64,000 nucleotides of DNA from Papiliotrema nemorosa (taxonomy: Eukaryota; Basidiomycota; Tremellomycetes; Tremellales; Rhynchogastremaceae), in NCBI GenBank assembly GCA_032158125.1, contig JASKOT010000009.1:558001-622000 (forward strand). The letters run 5' to 3'. The notes below the pieces were generated by a model that did not search any database, was not told the DNA's origin, and was given only the letters and a program-made list of their open reading frames with translations. Every line of letters starts with the position of its first letter. Position 1 is the stretch's first letter. Below are positions 23,009 through 34,246 of this stretch, piece by piece. Position numbers and translations under genes: made by a program.

Positions 23009-24877
23009 ATGTACCTCCCATACTACCTTGTTCATTCGATACTCTTGCTCTCGGTCCAGGGGATCGCCGACCAGGAGACATCGGTGCAAGACGCAGAAGA
23101 CGTATGTCTGTCCGATCTGAGCCTTTGGGATGTCGGTTTTGCTCTACAACGTGGATGGGCTCAGCAGTACGACAATGCGACTTGTCCCGTTCCGGCGGGC
23201 GAGGAGACTGAGAACGAGCACGAACAGCAAGAAGGATCAGACAAGGACGACTTTGTCAGTTTTGAAGAGTGGAAGCGGATCCGCCAAGCCGAGACTCCAC
23301 TGCCCACGTTAGACGTAGCGGAACCCTCGAGCAGCGCGGTCGTTCACGAACAGCCAGAGGAAATCAAGTTGCCGCTACCTCGTTCCGACAATCGCTACAA
23401 TTATGCGTCGCCCGACTGCTCGGCGAGAATCATAAAATCATCATCCCAGACTCAACACGCTTCTTCCATATTGAACATATCAAAGGATCGTTACATGCTG
23501 ACGCCTTGCAAGGCAGGCGAGCATTGGGTCATTGTCGAACTGTGCGATGAGATTCGGATCGAGTCATTCGAGATTGCAGTGTGGGAGTTTTTCAGCGGGA
23601 TCGTAAGGGACATCAAGATCAGTGCCGAGGACGATGAGGGTTGGAAAGAGGTGGCATCATTTGTGGGGAGAAACGTTCGCGGTGTGCAGGTGAGTCTATC
23701 AGGAGGCCGTTCTGAGAACAGACTTTTCATCTGGATGAGCCTACCTCTTTCTATAGGTTTATCCGACTCGACTTTTCGTCGCATTATGGCTCGGAATACT
23801 ACTGCCCAGTCTCTCAGCTAAAGGTGTTTGGTATGAATCAAATGGAGGCGTTCAAGTGGGAGCAAAAGCATGCTCCAGTGAAGCCCATCATCGTGGCAGA
23901 CGACGAGCCGAGGATCAAAGAGGAACAAGAGAGGGCACAGATGAATCGGCAGCGGCGTAAAGGTGAAGCGGAGAGGGAAAAGGAGCTCGGTGAATTGGAG
24001 AAGCTGGTACACAGGGAAGCCAACAGGGAGAGGGTGAATTCGACGACTGTGAAATCGACGACCACAATGTCCACCGCAAAGCCGAGCAGCACTGCAAACG
24101 AGACCGCGCTGGACAGAGGGAATACAACTGCGGAAACGAGCATCAAAAGAGATCAGTCTGAATCCATTTACGCGGCCATCAATCGACGGCTGAACAATCT
24201 CGAGGGCAATTCATCACTCGTTGCGAGGTACATTGAGGAGCAGAGTAGGGTCATGCGGTCGGCGCTTGCTGCCCTGGAACGGGATTGGGACGAGTGGCGG
24301 ATGGAGCGGGACACTGCGGCTCGCGTGACATGGGATCAAGAGGTGTGGACATTCTAGTCACTCGACTGATGACAGCGTATGCGACAGGAGGATCGACTGG
24401 GAAGGATCATGTCGATGATGGAGTCTCAGCGCATGGTCTGGGATCGTGACCGCCAGGCGTTTGATGCGCAACTACGCATCTTGACTGAAGAAGTGGGTGC
24501 AATCTCGACGCAGTTGACGATAGTTGAGCTACGAACGTCGGAGAGGTTACGCTCAGTTGGTGGTCCTGGTCGTCGTCATTGGATTGGGGATCGCAACAAG
24601 GTCGAGCGTGATCGACGCGGTCCTCAAACCCCTAATGCAGCCCAGCACACGCATGGACACTCGAGTGGATCTACGCGATCAACGCCCACGACATAGAGGT
24701 ACGCCCAGACGACCGTCTACTCCGTTGCGCAGGACCGCCGGCCAAACAATGCGATCATTCTCCATCATGGATCCAAGAAACACGATACCCGGTCGCAAGT
24801 TGGCAAAGAGCGCACATTTGCATACTTTCAAGGCAAAAGATCCGGAAGTCACAGACGTGGAAGATCATCTAGTTTAG
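23009..24877 (+). CDS. SUN-domain protein of the Slp1/SUCO (mid-SUN) type
   Basis: Four exons (introns 23690-23721, 24343-24375, 24493-24523). The N-terminus is a signal peptide (MYLPYYLVHSILLLSVQG). After an acidic linker with FVSFEEWKR comes the SUN domain: ASPDCSARII, ISKDRYMLTPC, HWVIVELCDEIRIESFEIAVWEFFSG, and after splicing TFHLDEPTSFYRFIRLDF, SHYGSEYYCPVSQLKVFG. A long coiled-coil region and one transmembrane helix (LVVLVVVIGLGIA) follow. Yeast Slp1 works with Emp65 in the ER to protect folding of soluble proteins and helps nuclear-envelope localisation of Mps3. The gene shares four nucleotides at its stop with the convergent GPHR-like gene. Confidence 0.9.
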
Positions 24878-26642
24878 TCTATTTTGAGGGCAATGTATCT
24901 GTACAAGGCGGTTCCGACCGCTGCAGCGAGGAAGACGAGATCGAATAGACGACCAAATGTACGAAAGTCGGGAAGAGTACTGAGGGGAGACGCCTCTTCG
25001 TCGGTATCTTGGAGGGACGCTCGCATTTGAATCATGAGGGAGATGATGTAAACCGACTGGTATGAGCGTGGTCGATCGCATCACTCACAAAGAGTTGACC
25101 AAGGGCCAAGAGGAGAAAGCTCGAGCCGGCCGTCTTGCTGGACAGACGAAGGATTCTGCCAACGCTACGGAGGATCTGAGCCAGACTGGAGAGGATCAAG
25201 ACGCCTGTGAGGAGGAGAGAGATTGCTCGAGACCAAAGAGCGACATCAATGGTAACGGATGGAAACTCGCTCAGGGCGAGTGCAAGGAGGTACGATATCC
25301 AATCACCGTTGGAGTTGCCCTTGACCGCTGTGTCGGGCAAGGGTTGGAAAAAGAGCGATGGGATACACTGGCATCAGCGCAGACACGCAGGCGACTTGCC
25401 ATGAACACGCGGGCAGCACAATAAGTCGCAAAGCAGTAGCCGATGAGATTATAAATCTGCCCGAGAAACGTTTGACTGAATTCTTGTCGCGTCTACGGTC
25501 AGCTCGGTCTCTTGTCAGCCCACCTTGCGCTGTTGGAGTCGTCCCAGCGATCGATGCATCTGACGTTCAAGAGACTTGAGCCCATGGAGCTCGGCACCGG
25601 TACCGGGTTGTAACAGCTTGCCAACCCAGCTTTTGTTTGGAGCTGGTGTAGAGGCGACTTCGTGTTCTTTGGCAGATAATTCTTGTCGTATACGGTTGAG
25701 CGATGATTCGGCACGTGCAATGTCACTCTCGTGGAGTGTCGAGCTGGCATCAGATGCGTCTGACAGGATACTTGCCTATGGCCATGAGCTAGGTGCTCGA
25801 TGAAATTCCACGCCGTCCGGACCGCACTGAACCCAGATAGACCAGCCAGCGCCACGATACCCAGCACGACCACACGACCGAGACTCGAAGCGAGCCATCC
25901 CTGCCCTTCCCAGTCTTCCCCTTGCGACGAGGTCTTGACCGTTGTGAGGTAGGGTGGGATAAAGGTAAATGTAAAAGCGTAAAGGGCGAATGGTATACAC
26001 GCCACGACCAGACGGGACCGGAGCGATATCTTTGCGCCAGCTGTGGTTAGAAGGATTGGAGATCGGACTCACTTGATCTGTATGTCAAGAGGAGGCATTG
26101 GAACATGGGAATGATCAGTAAAATTAGGGCGAGGAGGAGATGAAGAGATATTGAAAAGTTGACCTGTCGCGATCTCGAGTCAGCGTCTTGCGCAGGGATG
26201 ACTTACCGAGGGTTGAGTATGTCTGCAATGTGACAGACGACAATGACCAGTACGTTGCAGGCTTCGGCGCAACAGACACAAAAAAGACCCCTGGGGTGAG
26301 CAGGATCCAGCTCCTCTCGTACCTGGCAATTCGGCCCAGACCCCTTGTGCCGCGTTTGGGCGGAGTGACCTTGCCATGGTTTAGTCTGAGCACTTGTGGC
26401 GTCTCTGACAATTCGAGCATCTGCATCACGGGCGACGGGTGTCGAGACTCATCGTCGGTATCTGAATACGGTGTACCTGGCTGAGTCGTGGGAGTCGGCA
26501 ATGAGGGCACGGGCAAGGGCTCGGTGGTCAGCTCTCGGAGATTGGCGCTAAAGGCCACCAAGAGGAGCTTTCTGCATGCTAGAGCGAGTCCGATCCGAGT
26601 GAAGAGCAAGATGAGCGTGTCGACGAGTATCAAGGGGGCCAT
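24874..26642 (-). CDS. Golgi pH regulator (GPHR)-like membrane protein
   Basis: Multi-exon gene with many hydrophobic helices. Recognisable family blocks are [19 protein letters not shown] (the GPHR LSGFGAV signature), a cytosolic coiled-coil segment, and the ABA-GPCR-type C-terminal region [23 protein letters not shown] ... [12 protein letters not shown] | [12 protein letters not shown] ... [25 protein letters not shown] proteins are Golgi anion channels that keep the lumen acidic. One intron (25744-25775) has a GC donor. The start is the ATG at the beginning of a hydrophobic segment; the N-terminal region before the first helix is shorter than in animals. Confidence 0.82.
25744..25775 (-). 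other. GC-AG intron in GPHR-like gene
   Basis: The 32-nt intron starts GCAAGT and ends GATGCCAG. Splicing joins HLAHGH to [12 protein letters not shown] in frame. No GT donor nearby restores the frame. Confidence 0.8.
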
Positions 26643-26685
26643 TGGGTTTATGGTCGAAAATCAAGATGCGCGTCGACGTTTGACC

Positions 26686-27815
26686 ATGCCTTCGACGATT
26701 CTCGATGGGAATCACACTTTCCCACCGTTTTATGCATGCTATCTCTTGAGGTCGGTAGCAAAGAAGGATTCAAATAGAACCTATGTGAGTGGGAGGTGGA
26801 TGCAGCTAAAGTAGATTGGATCGACTCCGAATCCCCCAAAGAGGCTTCGACAGCATAATGGAGAGTTGACGCAGGGCGCGCGATCTACCTCGAGGTGGAG
26901 ACCATGGGTGGGTGAGAGTGTTTCATGACTGATGGCAGGAGATGCAGATGATTGTCTATGGGTGCGGAGAGGACTGACAGCGCTGACTGAAGCTTTCCTA
27001 GCAAGCTCACAGCTTTGCAGTTTGAATGGGCATGGCAAAAGCCAGAACTCTCTCGTCATTTGCGCCAGAATGATCTCGCATATTTCAAAAGAGACGCAAA
27101 GAGGAACCACCCTGGGCGCAGAGTCATGTGAGGAGAGGTGGGATCAGAGCTGACTTTAGGGTGTGTCGAGCATTGTTGAGCGTGCCGCCATTCTGCTGGC
27201 TCCCACTTCATTTGCGGTTCTTCACCGAGGATGTCAGGACTCTGTTTGAAGCCGCAACAGGGACCAGCGAGATTACAGGACTATCGCTACAGCCTGTTCC
27301 GCCGACGGTGACGACGGTTGTCGATCTCGGAGGGGTCTTGGGTCGCACTGGACACAGGGGCGCAGATGTGCAAGGCGTGACGAGTAGGGACGGTCCGATC
27401 GACGTGACCGACGCGAGCTTTCGGGACGCGGCGTGGCGTAATTGGAGAGGAGAGGAGCATGTATGTGCGATATGCGCAAACAATGTCGAGGTGAGCTTTG
27501 CGGTGAAAGAGCTTATCCTAGGAACACCTCGAAGGTGGATCGTGTCCCCATTGCTCGACCGCGTTCCATTTCTTGTGTCTGGCAGCGAAGCAGCCAGATC
27601 TCGTCCCCACGGTAGTCCTCTGCCCAGGGTGCGAGAATGTTATTGAATGGGGACAAGTCATCAGGGCTTCGTACGGGTGCAGAGATAGGTCAGTGCTCAA
27701 GGTTGACAAACCTGGGCGGAGAAAAGCGGACAGGCAGTATGCCGACGCAGAGGAGGATGATGGTTCGGAAGAGGAATGGAGAGTGTTTGACCGGGAAATG
27801 ATGGCCGTGGACTAG
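26686..27815 (+). CDS. SLX1 structure-specific endonuclease catalytic subunit
   Basis: Six or more exons. The N-terminal GIY-YIG nuclease has FYACYLLRS, then after an intron NRTY joined to [29 protein letters not shown] and [23 protein letters not shown]. The C-terminal zinc finger is [11 protein letters not shown] joined to [16 protein letters not shown] and [15 protein letters not shown], as in Slx1 RING fingers. With Slx4 it cuts branched DNA (replication forks, Holliday junctions). The start codon is only 43 bp from that of the divergent GPHR-like gene; because the nuclease domain begins within 12 residues, no much later start is possible. Confidence 0.92.
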
Positions 27816-28022
27816 GACATGCACATGGGGGACCCTGGGACTTGGTGCCTGCAAGGCTGTCAGAGGGTCACAGATTTCAGATGGTCGAGTGGACGTTTCA
27901 TCCTCGTAGAGGGCTTCAAAGCGAGACCGGCGCCGAAGCATTGTAGCTGAAGCACACTGAACGCGTTTGAGCTTTCAACGATGGTTCATTTCTGATTCCA
28001 CCTCTCACCTCGTTCCTCCTGA

Positions 28023-30071
28023 ATGTCTAGCAATCATCGCCGTTCACGCGATATATACAGCTCTGAGCTATCAGATCTATCGGACAGCCGTCCACAGAAC
28101 GTGTCTGATGAATCGAAGCATCCTTCAAAGAGGCAAAAGAAGGAGGCTACGGGCAAGGGGATCTACTGCCATCAGTGAGCGTATAATCAGATGTGAACTG
28201 ACGCCAGATGCCACACCAAATGCAGTGCAGAGGGTATGTTCACTGTGTATCAAGCTCATTACAGACTCTGTCAGGTGTACAAAAGAGAGATCGTTCACCA
28301 AGCATACCCCGGCTCGAGCCTGCAACTTGGCGTGGTGCCGCAAAGACCTCTTGCGCAAATATAACCTCGACATTGCCGATATCAAGCGAGGTAAGACGTA
28401 CCAGTTTGAATGCCCCGTGTGTCTAGGCACCTGTCAGTGCGCTCAGTGTGAGTATGGATGGTCTACGAAACTGACAAAAGGTCGCAAGAAGAAGGGTCTC
28501 GAACCGCTACCGTGGGTGCTGCCGCGAGGTCGCTAAGTGTCAGACTGAATGGTGCCAAAAAGACGAAACCTGCGGCCAAGCAGAACAAGGGGGAGGGTTT
28601 TAATGGATCGCTGCTCAAGGACTCTTTCACGTTTGTCGACAACAGCGATTCCGAGTTGTCCGATCTGCCCGAAGTGAATGACTCGTCTACAAAGTCTCGC
28701 ATGGCAAAGAAAGTAACACCCAAATCGAGCGAGATTCAACCGCCCAGAGTCAAAGCCAAAGCTCGTCCCAAGTCAAATCCCATCGTCCCACCGACCTTTG
28801 AAAGGGTCGATACACGATTGACGCGGTCGCAGGTGGAGGACAGGATGGCGGTGAGTCGATGCGATGAGCGTTTTAACGGTAGCTTCGCGAATACTTGTTC
28901 CGCTTTCGGGTCGCATTATCCATCCCGGAACGAAACCTCTCTGTACTGGACGATTTCGATCGGCCCCTTGCAGAGGGGAGTGTGAGATTGTACGCGGGAG
29001 CCATGTTGGAGGTGATCAAGGATGGTCTTGGAGATCAAGTAGGATCTTTGCCTATCGCGCTGACGGTAGTTTGCGGATGATTTGTTCGACTATCGCGAAG
29101 AGCTCCGTTATTATGCAGATCTTGCGAGATTTGCTGTCATTTTCAAGGACATTGAGGAACCGTTGGGACTGAAGAGGCACCTAGTACCCAAGAGGGATGA
29201 CGTTGGATCGATTCTGGTAGGGGATGAACTGATCCCATGGGCCGCGCCGACGAGGAGGGGCGCCTCCAGGGTGCCGCTGCCGGAAGAGGTCGTCGATATG
29301 CTCTTGGCCCTTGCCGAGCGTACACTCTGGACGCGCGTCATTCGCGCCGAATTGGACAATAGCTCCGAGGTGGAGGCGAGGAAGCAGCATGCGGTGGTGA
29401 CCAAGGCTGTCAACGCCGAGTGGGAGGAGAAGAAGAAGAAGCTAGCAGCGGAGAGGGTGGTGTGCAAAACTGCGGCTCAGACTAAGAGCAATCAGGCCAA
29501 GGTGGGTCCCTCATGTAGCTCGCTGATGAAAGATGGTCCAAGGGCAAAAGGAGCACGATCTCGAGGTGGCTTTGGCCAATGTGAGTATTCTGCCAGGCTG
29601 GACTGATGAAAGGTCAATCTGAGGGCATCTGTTGCACCCATTCGACACGTAGCCCTCGGGAAGTTTGATGGTCGGACGTACCATCTTCTTACCCCTCGTG
29701 CGGTTACGAACGCCGCTCGTGCACCATCTGGCTGGGCATCGGGACTGCTCGTATGGGGCCCGGCCCCGGGTGAAGCGATACCACAGTGGACGCATTTTGA
29801 CAGGTCAAAGTCGGTCCAACAGCTGGCCAGGTGGTTGGAATCGCGCATCGACGCGATGAGGCCGAGGATTGTCGTCGAAGGAGTTCCGGGCGGCACTGAT
29901 AGCGATAGCGATCTATCAAGTATCCCAGACGATCTGATGGATCTCGTGGAGCCGATAGGTTACGCTCAATCCATCGAGAATCAAGCAGAAGAAGGCCGGG
30001 AGCTGGTCAGGCGGATTCACGAGGTGGCCGAGTGGCTCAGAGTTTTGGAATGGAAGGAGCTGGCAGACTAG
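28023..30071 (+). CDS. zf-4CXXC_R1 zinc-finger, DDT-like chromatin protein
   Basis: Multi-exon. The N-terminus (MSSNHRRSRDIYSS) is Ser-rich; splicing then gives CHQCHTKC, RCTKE, CNLAWCRKDLLRKYNLDIADI, FECPVCLGTCQCAQC, the CxxC-rich finger first seen in the monoamine oxidase A repressor R1 and fungal chromatin proteins. A basic linker follows, then LREYLFRFRVALSIPERNLSVLDDFDRPL, which resembles a DDT domain, and a C-terminal half with FDGRTYHLLTPR that resembles WHIM-type modules of ISWI-associated factors. The family role is inferred: a nuclear chromatin-remodelling accessory factor. The stop lies 15 bp from that of formate dehydrogenase. Confidence 0.78.
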
Positions 30072-30086
30072 CTTTTCATGCATCAC

Positions 30087-31545
30087 TCATGGCCCGGGGG
30101 CCTTTTGACCGGTGGCCTTTTCTCGCTGTCCGTATGCCTTGGAGGCGTACTCTCCATCAGTAACGATCACGTTGACCGGGTTCTGGGGTTCTCCTTTGAA
30201 GTAGCGGTTCAGGATGTCCTTGGTCCCGTCGGCGTATCGCTTTTGCGCATCGAGCGTGGTTCCAGAGACTACGTGTTAGTCTGGCCGAGTGGAGTGCGTA
30301 CAGTGGGGGACCATGGCATTGCCACCACCGAGGGGGTTTCGCATCTGTCTCCAGGGGTGATCCTTTGGTGCAGGTTGTACGTCTACGGTCAGCGGTGCCA
30401 TCTGGATACACCTACCCCAGACGTCGCCTCCGTAACCATTAAGGTGACCGCTTTCTAGTGCTTCCTTGACTGCGAGTCGATCGACAATGGCACCACGAGC
30501 CGTGTTGACGAGCCAAGCGCCTTTTTTCATCTTGGAGATGAGGTCTTGATTGAAAAGACCCTTTGTTTGCTCGTGAAGGGGACAGTTCTGAGTGAGCGAA
30601 CGCTGAGAGCGGGGCTTACGATCGTGACCACATCGCATTGGGCGAGCATGTCCTCGAGCTTTTCGACCCGTCGCGCCTTGAGGGCGCTGGCAGCATCTGG
30701 GGTTAGGGTGAACGGTATAAAACTTGCCCTCTGGGAGATCCGCATAGTCGAACCACAATAGTTCTTTGCAATCAAAACCTTGCAACCGTTGCAGCACCCT
30801 GTACCCGATTCGACCACACCCGACGGTGCCTACCACCTTGCCTTCCAGGTCGAATGCATTACGGGCAATTTGCGCGACATTCCAGTCGTCGGCGATGATC
30901 TGCTCATGCGCGGGGATCTGGTTTCGAACGAGGGTGAGGATGGCCATGACGACGTGCTCTGCGACAGAGACGACGTTGGAGCCAGATACTTCGGCCACGG
31001 TGATCTTGCGTCGGTTGGCTTCGTTTAGGTCGACGTGGTCGCTGCCGACTCCGGCCGTCACGCAGAGTTTGAGTTTGGGGGCTTTCTGGATGAGTGAGGC
31101 GGTGAGGTAGCCGGGGTGGAAGGGGGTGGTGATGATCACTTCGGCCTGGGGTGAGCGAGCGCCCGCCCGAGTGAGCGATAGCGAACGGGGCGGGAGGCGC
31201 GAGGGGCGAGCGAGCGATAGCGAGCGTGGGAGGTAGGGAAGTATGAATTTGGGATGGGGGGGGGGGGGGGGTGGCTGGTGGGACACTCACATCTGAGAGA
31301 TTCTTCTGGAACACGCTGTCGGGACCTTCTTTGTCGTCGGTGACGACGTATCTGCCTAAGCAGGATAGCCAAAAAAAAAGACCTACTCGTGGCCTTGCTC
31401 GCGAAGCCAATCTGCAATTCCGAGCTTGTTTTCTACGGTACCCAACAGGCGGGGTTCCTCTTCGGCCGCTGGGGTCAGTCGGAAAGCAGAAGAGGGCGTG
31501 CTGACCTTGGCCTCCATGGTATAGAACGGCTAGCACTTTGACCAT
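30087..31545 (-). CDS. NAD-dependent formate dehydrogenase
   Basis: Multi-exon; oxidises formate to CO2 with NAD. Starts [13 protein letters not shown] and contains [61 protein letters not shown], the Rossmann motif [47 protein letters not shown] | [12 protein letters not shown] and after a further intron [19 protein letters not shown]. No mitochondrial presequence is seen, so it is probably cytosolic. One intron (30697-30727) uses a GC donor, and another (31146-31290) is expanded to 145 nt with repeats. In fungi this enzyme is tied to C1 and oxalate metabolism. Confidence 0.94.
30697..30727 (-). other. GC-AG intron in formate dehydrogenase
   Basis: The 31-nt intron starts GCAAGT and ends AACCCCAG. 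It joins YADLPE to [17 protein letters not shown], matching the family; reading through breaks the domain and shifts the frame. Confidence 0.85.
31146..31290 (-). repeat. Expanded repeat-bearing intron of formate dehydrogenase
   Basis: The 145-nt intron, against 31-50 nt for the others, contains on the + strand a pair of GAGCGATAGCGA-type repeats inside a GC-rich block, and a run of about 15 G. The splice sites (GTGAGT...CACCCCAG) are normal and the flanking exons join NLSD to AEVIITTP. Confidence 0.8.
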
Positions 31546-31562
31546 CTTGATTGTTGAGTATT

Positions 31563-31592
31563 GAGTATCAGTGTATCGAGTATCAGTGTATC
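31563..31592. repeat. Tandem 15-bp repeat in FDH leader
   Basis: Two perfect tandem copies of GAGTATCAGTGTATC, 18 bp upstream of the formate dehydrogenase start, followed by a partial third (GAGTGATC). Confidence 0.85.
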
Positions 31593-31784
31593 GAGTGATC
31601 AAAGCGTGCTTACTTGTAAGCACTTTATATTCACTGCGGCCACAGTAAGTACACGGCGTTTAGCAAGCTGGATGACGGGGGACCAGGTCAGCTGATCAGA
31701 TGGGGTAAGTGATAACCGGAAGAGACCTCCACATTTTGGACCGGCCGTAATCTTCTCATGCCTCCACCCGCGCACTAAATGCGT

Positions 31785-33281
31785 TCACCGGGCCCGCCAG
31801 TCGGGCAGAGCTTCACGACTATTGGTTTCACGACCTTGAGCCCAGCTCGCAGCTCGAGACAAGGGTCGAGACGCAGATCCAAAGTATCCCTGCCTTGTCT
31901 CGCTCTGCGGTGCCGGACTGGGCACTGTCGACGGGATATACTCCTTCTCCTCCCTCCCTCCCCTAAACACCTCTCTCTGGGCGCGATTCACCACCCGCAA
32001 TCCAAACGAGGCAACCGTCCATACCCCGCCTACCGTCAGAGCACCCCACCAGACCACCCACCTATCACTCCGACGAGTCGTATCAAAAACTGATAAAACG
32101 ACGTCGTCCGCTCTCGGATGGTCAACGACATGGCCTCGAGATCATACTTGAAGAAAATCCCCGGGACACCCTTGTTGTGCTCAAATGACCTTGAATAATC
32201 CGTCACAGCGTACTACCATCAGCCACGCCTTTGTCTCACTCACCTGCGACGTCACCAGCCTTCGCCTGCTAGCATCCACGTAGGTAGTCGGAACCACGCG
32301 CAAAAAGTACTGAAAGATGGTAAACGCTGCAGTCAGCCCACACCCTGTACACTTGCCCACGTTGCTCGGTTCGCTCAAATGTCATATCCAGTGGCTGCGA
32401 GATGGCCGGGAAAAATGGCCCAAAAGAAAACTCGTGGACCACATGCGACAGGTTCATGAGTTGGTGATCAGTATGCTCAAAACTCATATAACCATGTCCC
32501 AGCGTGGTGATGTGCAAGTTGGCAGTGACCTTTTTCACCTTGACGCTCCCATATATTCGACACGCCGGCCCATTGTCCACTTTGTCACGCGTTGAGCGGT
32601 AGGCTTCGTGCTGTCTGCCGACTTGTGGCGTGAAAAGGCGCTGTATGCCCGAAAAGCTACCCTTTTGATTGGGCGTCTTGCGCCGGGACGAGTCGATCAT
32701 CTGCTTAGGATTGGCAAGTTGCAACCTGCTTTCAGCGCAACTCCCGTGCAACCCACCGATTAGATGAAGCTCGCGCAGTACTAAAAGTCGTCTAAGATCA
32801 GCCTTAACTTCGCAATGACCAACTCCATCTCACTCCATCTTTGCTAAAGTCGTCACTGAGGTGAAGCCTGTCTCCCACAGCATCCCTCAGGTCGATGGTC
32901 AAATCTTAATGAGCACAGCTGCGCGTCGCACCTACAGTGACAAGGCATCGCGACCGTGAGGTCCACATTCAGCTGCAGATCCTTCTCCAGTTCGTGATCC
33001 ACCCTAAACTCATAATCAGGTGCACCATACAGATACTCGCCCAAGTCATTCTACCCTCAGCCCAGCCTTACGGGGAAACCCACCACGACGAGCAGAAAAA
33101 TAATCAACCCCACGACCGCGGTCAAGACCCCTCCACGTCGCGAGGTCGACGTGTACGTCGGCTGCACCTTGGGGAAAGCATCAAAACTCTTCAGAGGTGC
33201 AATCTTGTCGAGCTCATCGAGTATAGACTTGTCATCGTCGTGGTTGTGATGGAAATGATTCGTCAAGTGAGGCTCAAACAT
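31785..33281 (-). CDS. Erv41/ERGIC2-type COPII cargo receptor
   Basis: Multi-exon. LDKIAPLKSFDAFPKVQPTY is followed by the first transmembrane helix (GGVLTAVVGLIIFLLVV), EYLYGAPDYEFRVDHELEKDL, LNVDLTVAMPCH and, after splicing, LTIDLRDAVGDRLHLSDDF. The luminal segment has ACRIYGSVKVKKVTANLHIT and HVVHEFSFGPFFPAISQPLD, then FFLRVVPTTYVD and the second helix near FYQFLIRLVGVIGGLWTVAS. Erv41 cycles between ER and Golgi with Erv46 and retrieves ER residents. The C-terminal cytosolic tail is Ser/Arg-rich. The CBC2 stop lies 19 bp upstream on the same strand. Confidence 0.92.
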
Positions 33282-33300
33282 GGTACAACGTAAAAAGTCA

Positions 33301-34130
33301 TTATTCCTCGTCACCACCTCTAAATCGCTTCCCCTCATCATCGTCCCTCCTGTCCTCCTCACTACGCTCCCTTTTGGTCCTCTCCATAGTATCACCTTTG
33401 GGCACGTCGGCACCCATCTGACCCAGCCCACCCATGGCCGATGCATAAGTGTCAAACTGAATCTGTGATCGCATCTGATCCTGCCTCCTACGCTCTTCCT
33501 CCATGCGCTGGTGACCCCACCCGCCTGTCGTCAGCTCCACAACACTGACCAACTCACCCCGACCGCTGTCAAACTCTTGCCTAAACTCGTCCCTCACCTG
33601 CCCACCACTTTTCCCCCGGCCAAACTGCCTGCCCTCCTTGTACCCCGGATCAATGTCACATCGGATAACCCGCTCGTCGAGTTTTGTCCCAGAAATATAC
33701 CTCAAACAAGCCACGGCCTCCTCATGAAGGTAGTACTCTACAAAAGCAAAGCCACAGGGTGTCCTGCGATGAGCTCGAGTCTCAGGCAACCCTTACTTTT
33801 GATTTCGGTCCAGCCCCATGATGATTCTGCTTTCAGCCCTTGCGCATTGCCATGACGTACCTTTTTATACCTCCCCCATCTTCAGTCTTTGCACAAGCAG
33901 AGAACACTGTCATAAGCTATGATCGCCGTCACTGACCCACGCTCGTAAATTTGCGCCTCGGTGGTATAAAAGCTCAGATTCCCCACATAGAGCGTGCTAG
34001 ACTGGCCGAGAAGGCGACGTTCCGTCTCGCGATCGAGCTGATATCAGCATGGTCGATCCCTCTGACCCACCTCGGAGCGATGATCACGGTAGTTGGACGG
34101 TTGGTCCAAGCATGCGACGACTTGGGCCAT
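33301..34130 (-). CDS. Nuclear cap-binding complex subunit 2 (CBP20)
   Basis: Start [20 protein letters not shown]; after introns [24 protein letters not shown] (RNP2 of the RRM), then CGFAFVEYY (RNP1), [32 protein letters not shown], the family's cap-contacting C-terminal signature. The Asp/Arg-rich tail is long. CBP20 binds the m7G cap together with CBP80. It is divergent from UFD2 (116 bp between starts). Confidence 0.94.
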
Positions 34131-34246
34131 GGTATATGTGCAGAGAGGATCACTAGGTTCTCGAAGAAGAGAGGAGAATGGCACCGTGGGAGATCACCGC
34201 GCGTACGAGTCCGTCATCACTCGATACGACTTTCTACACTTCATCA

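Noticed and set aside
27690..27941. Minus-strand frame of 83 codons beginning MLRRRSRFEALYED
   Set aside because: It overlaps the SLX1 3' exon antisense, has no recognisable domain and no convincing continuation.
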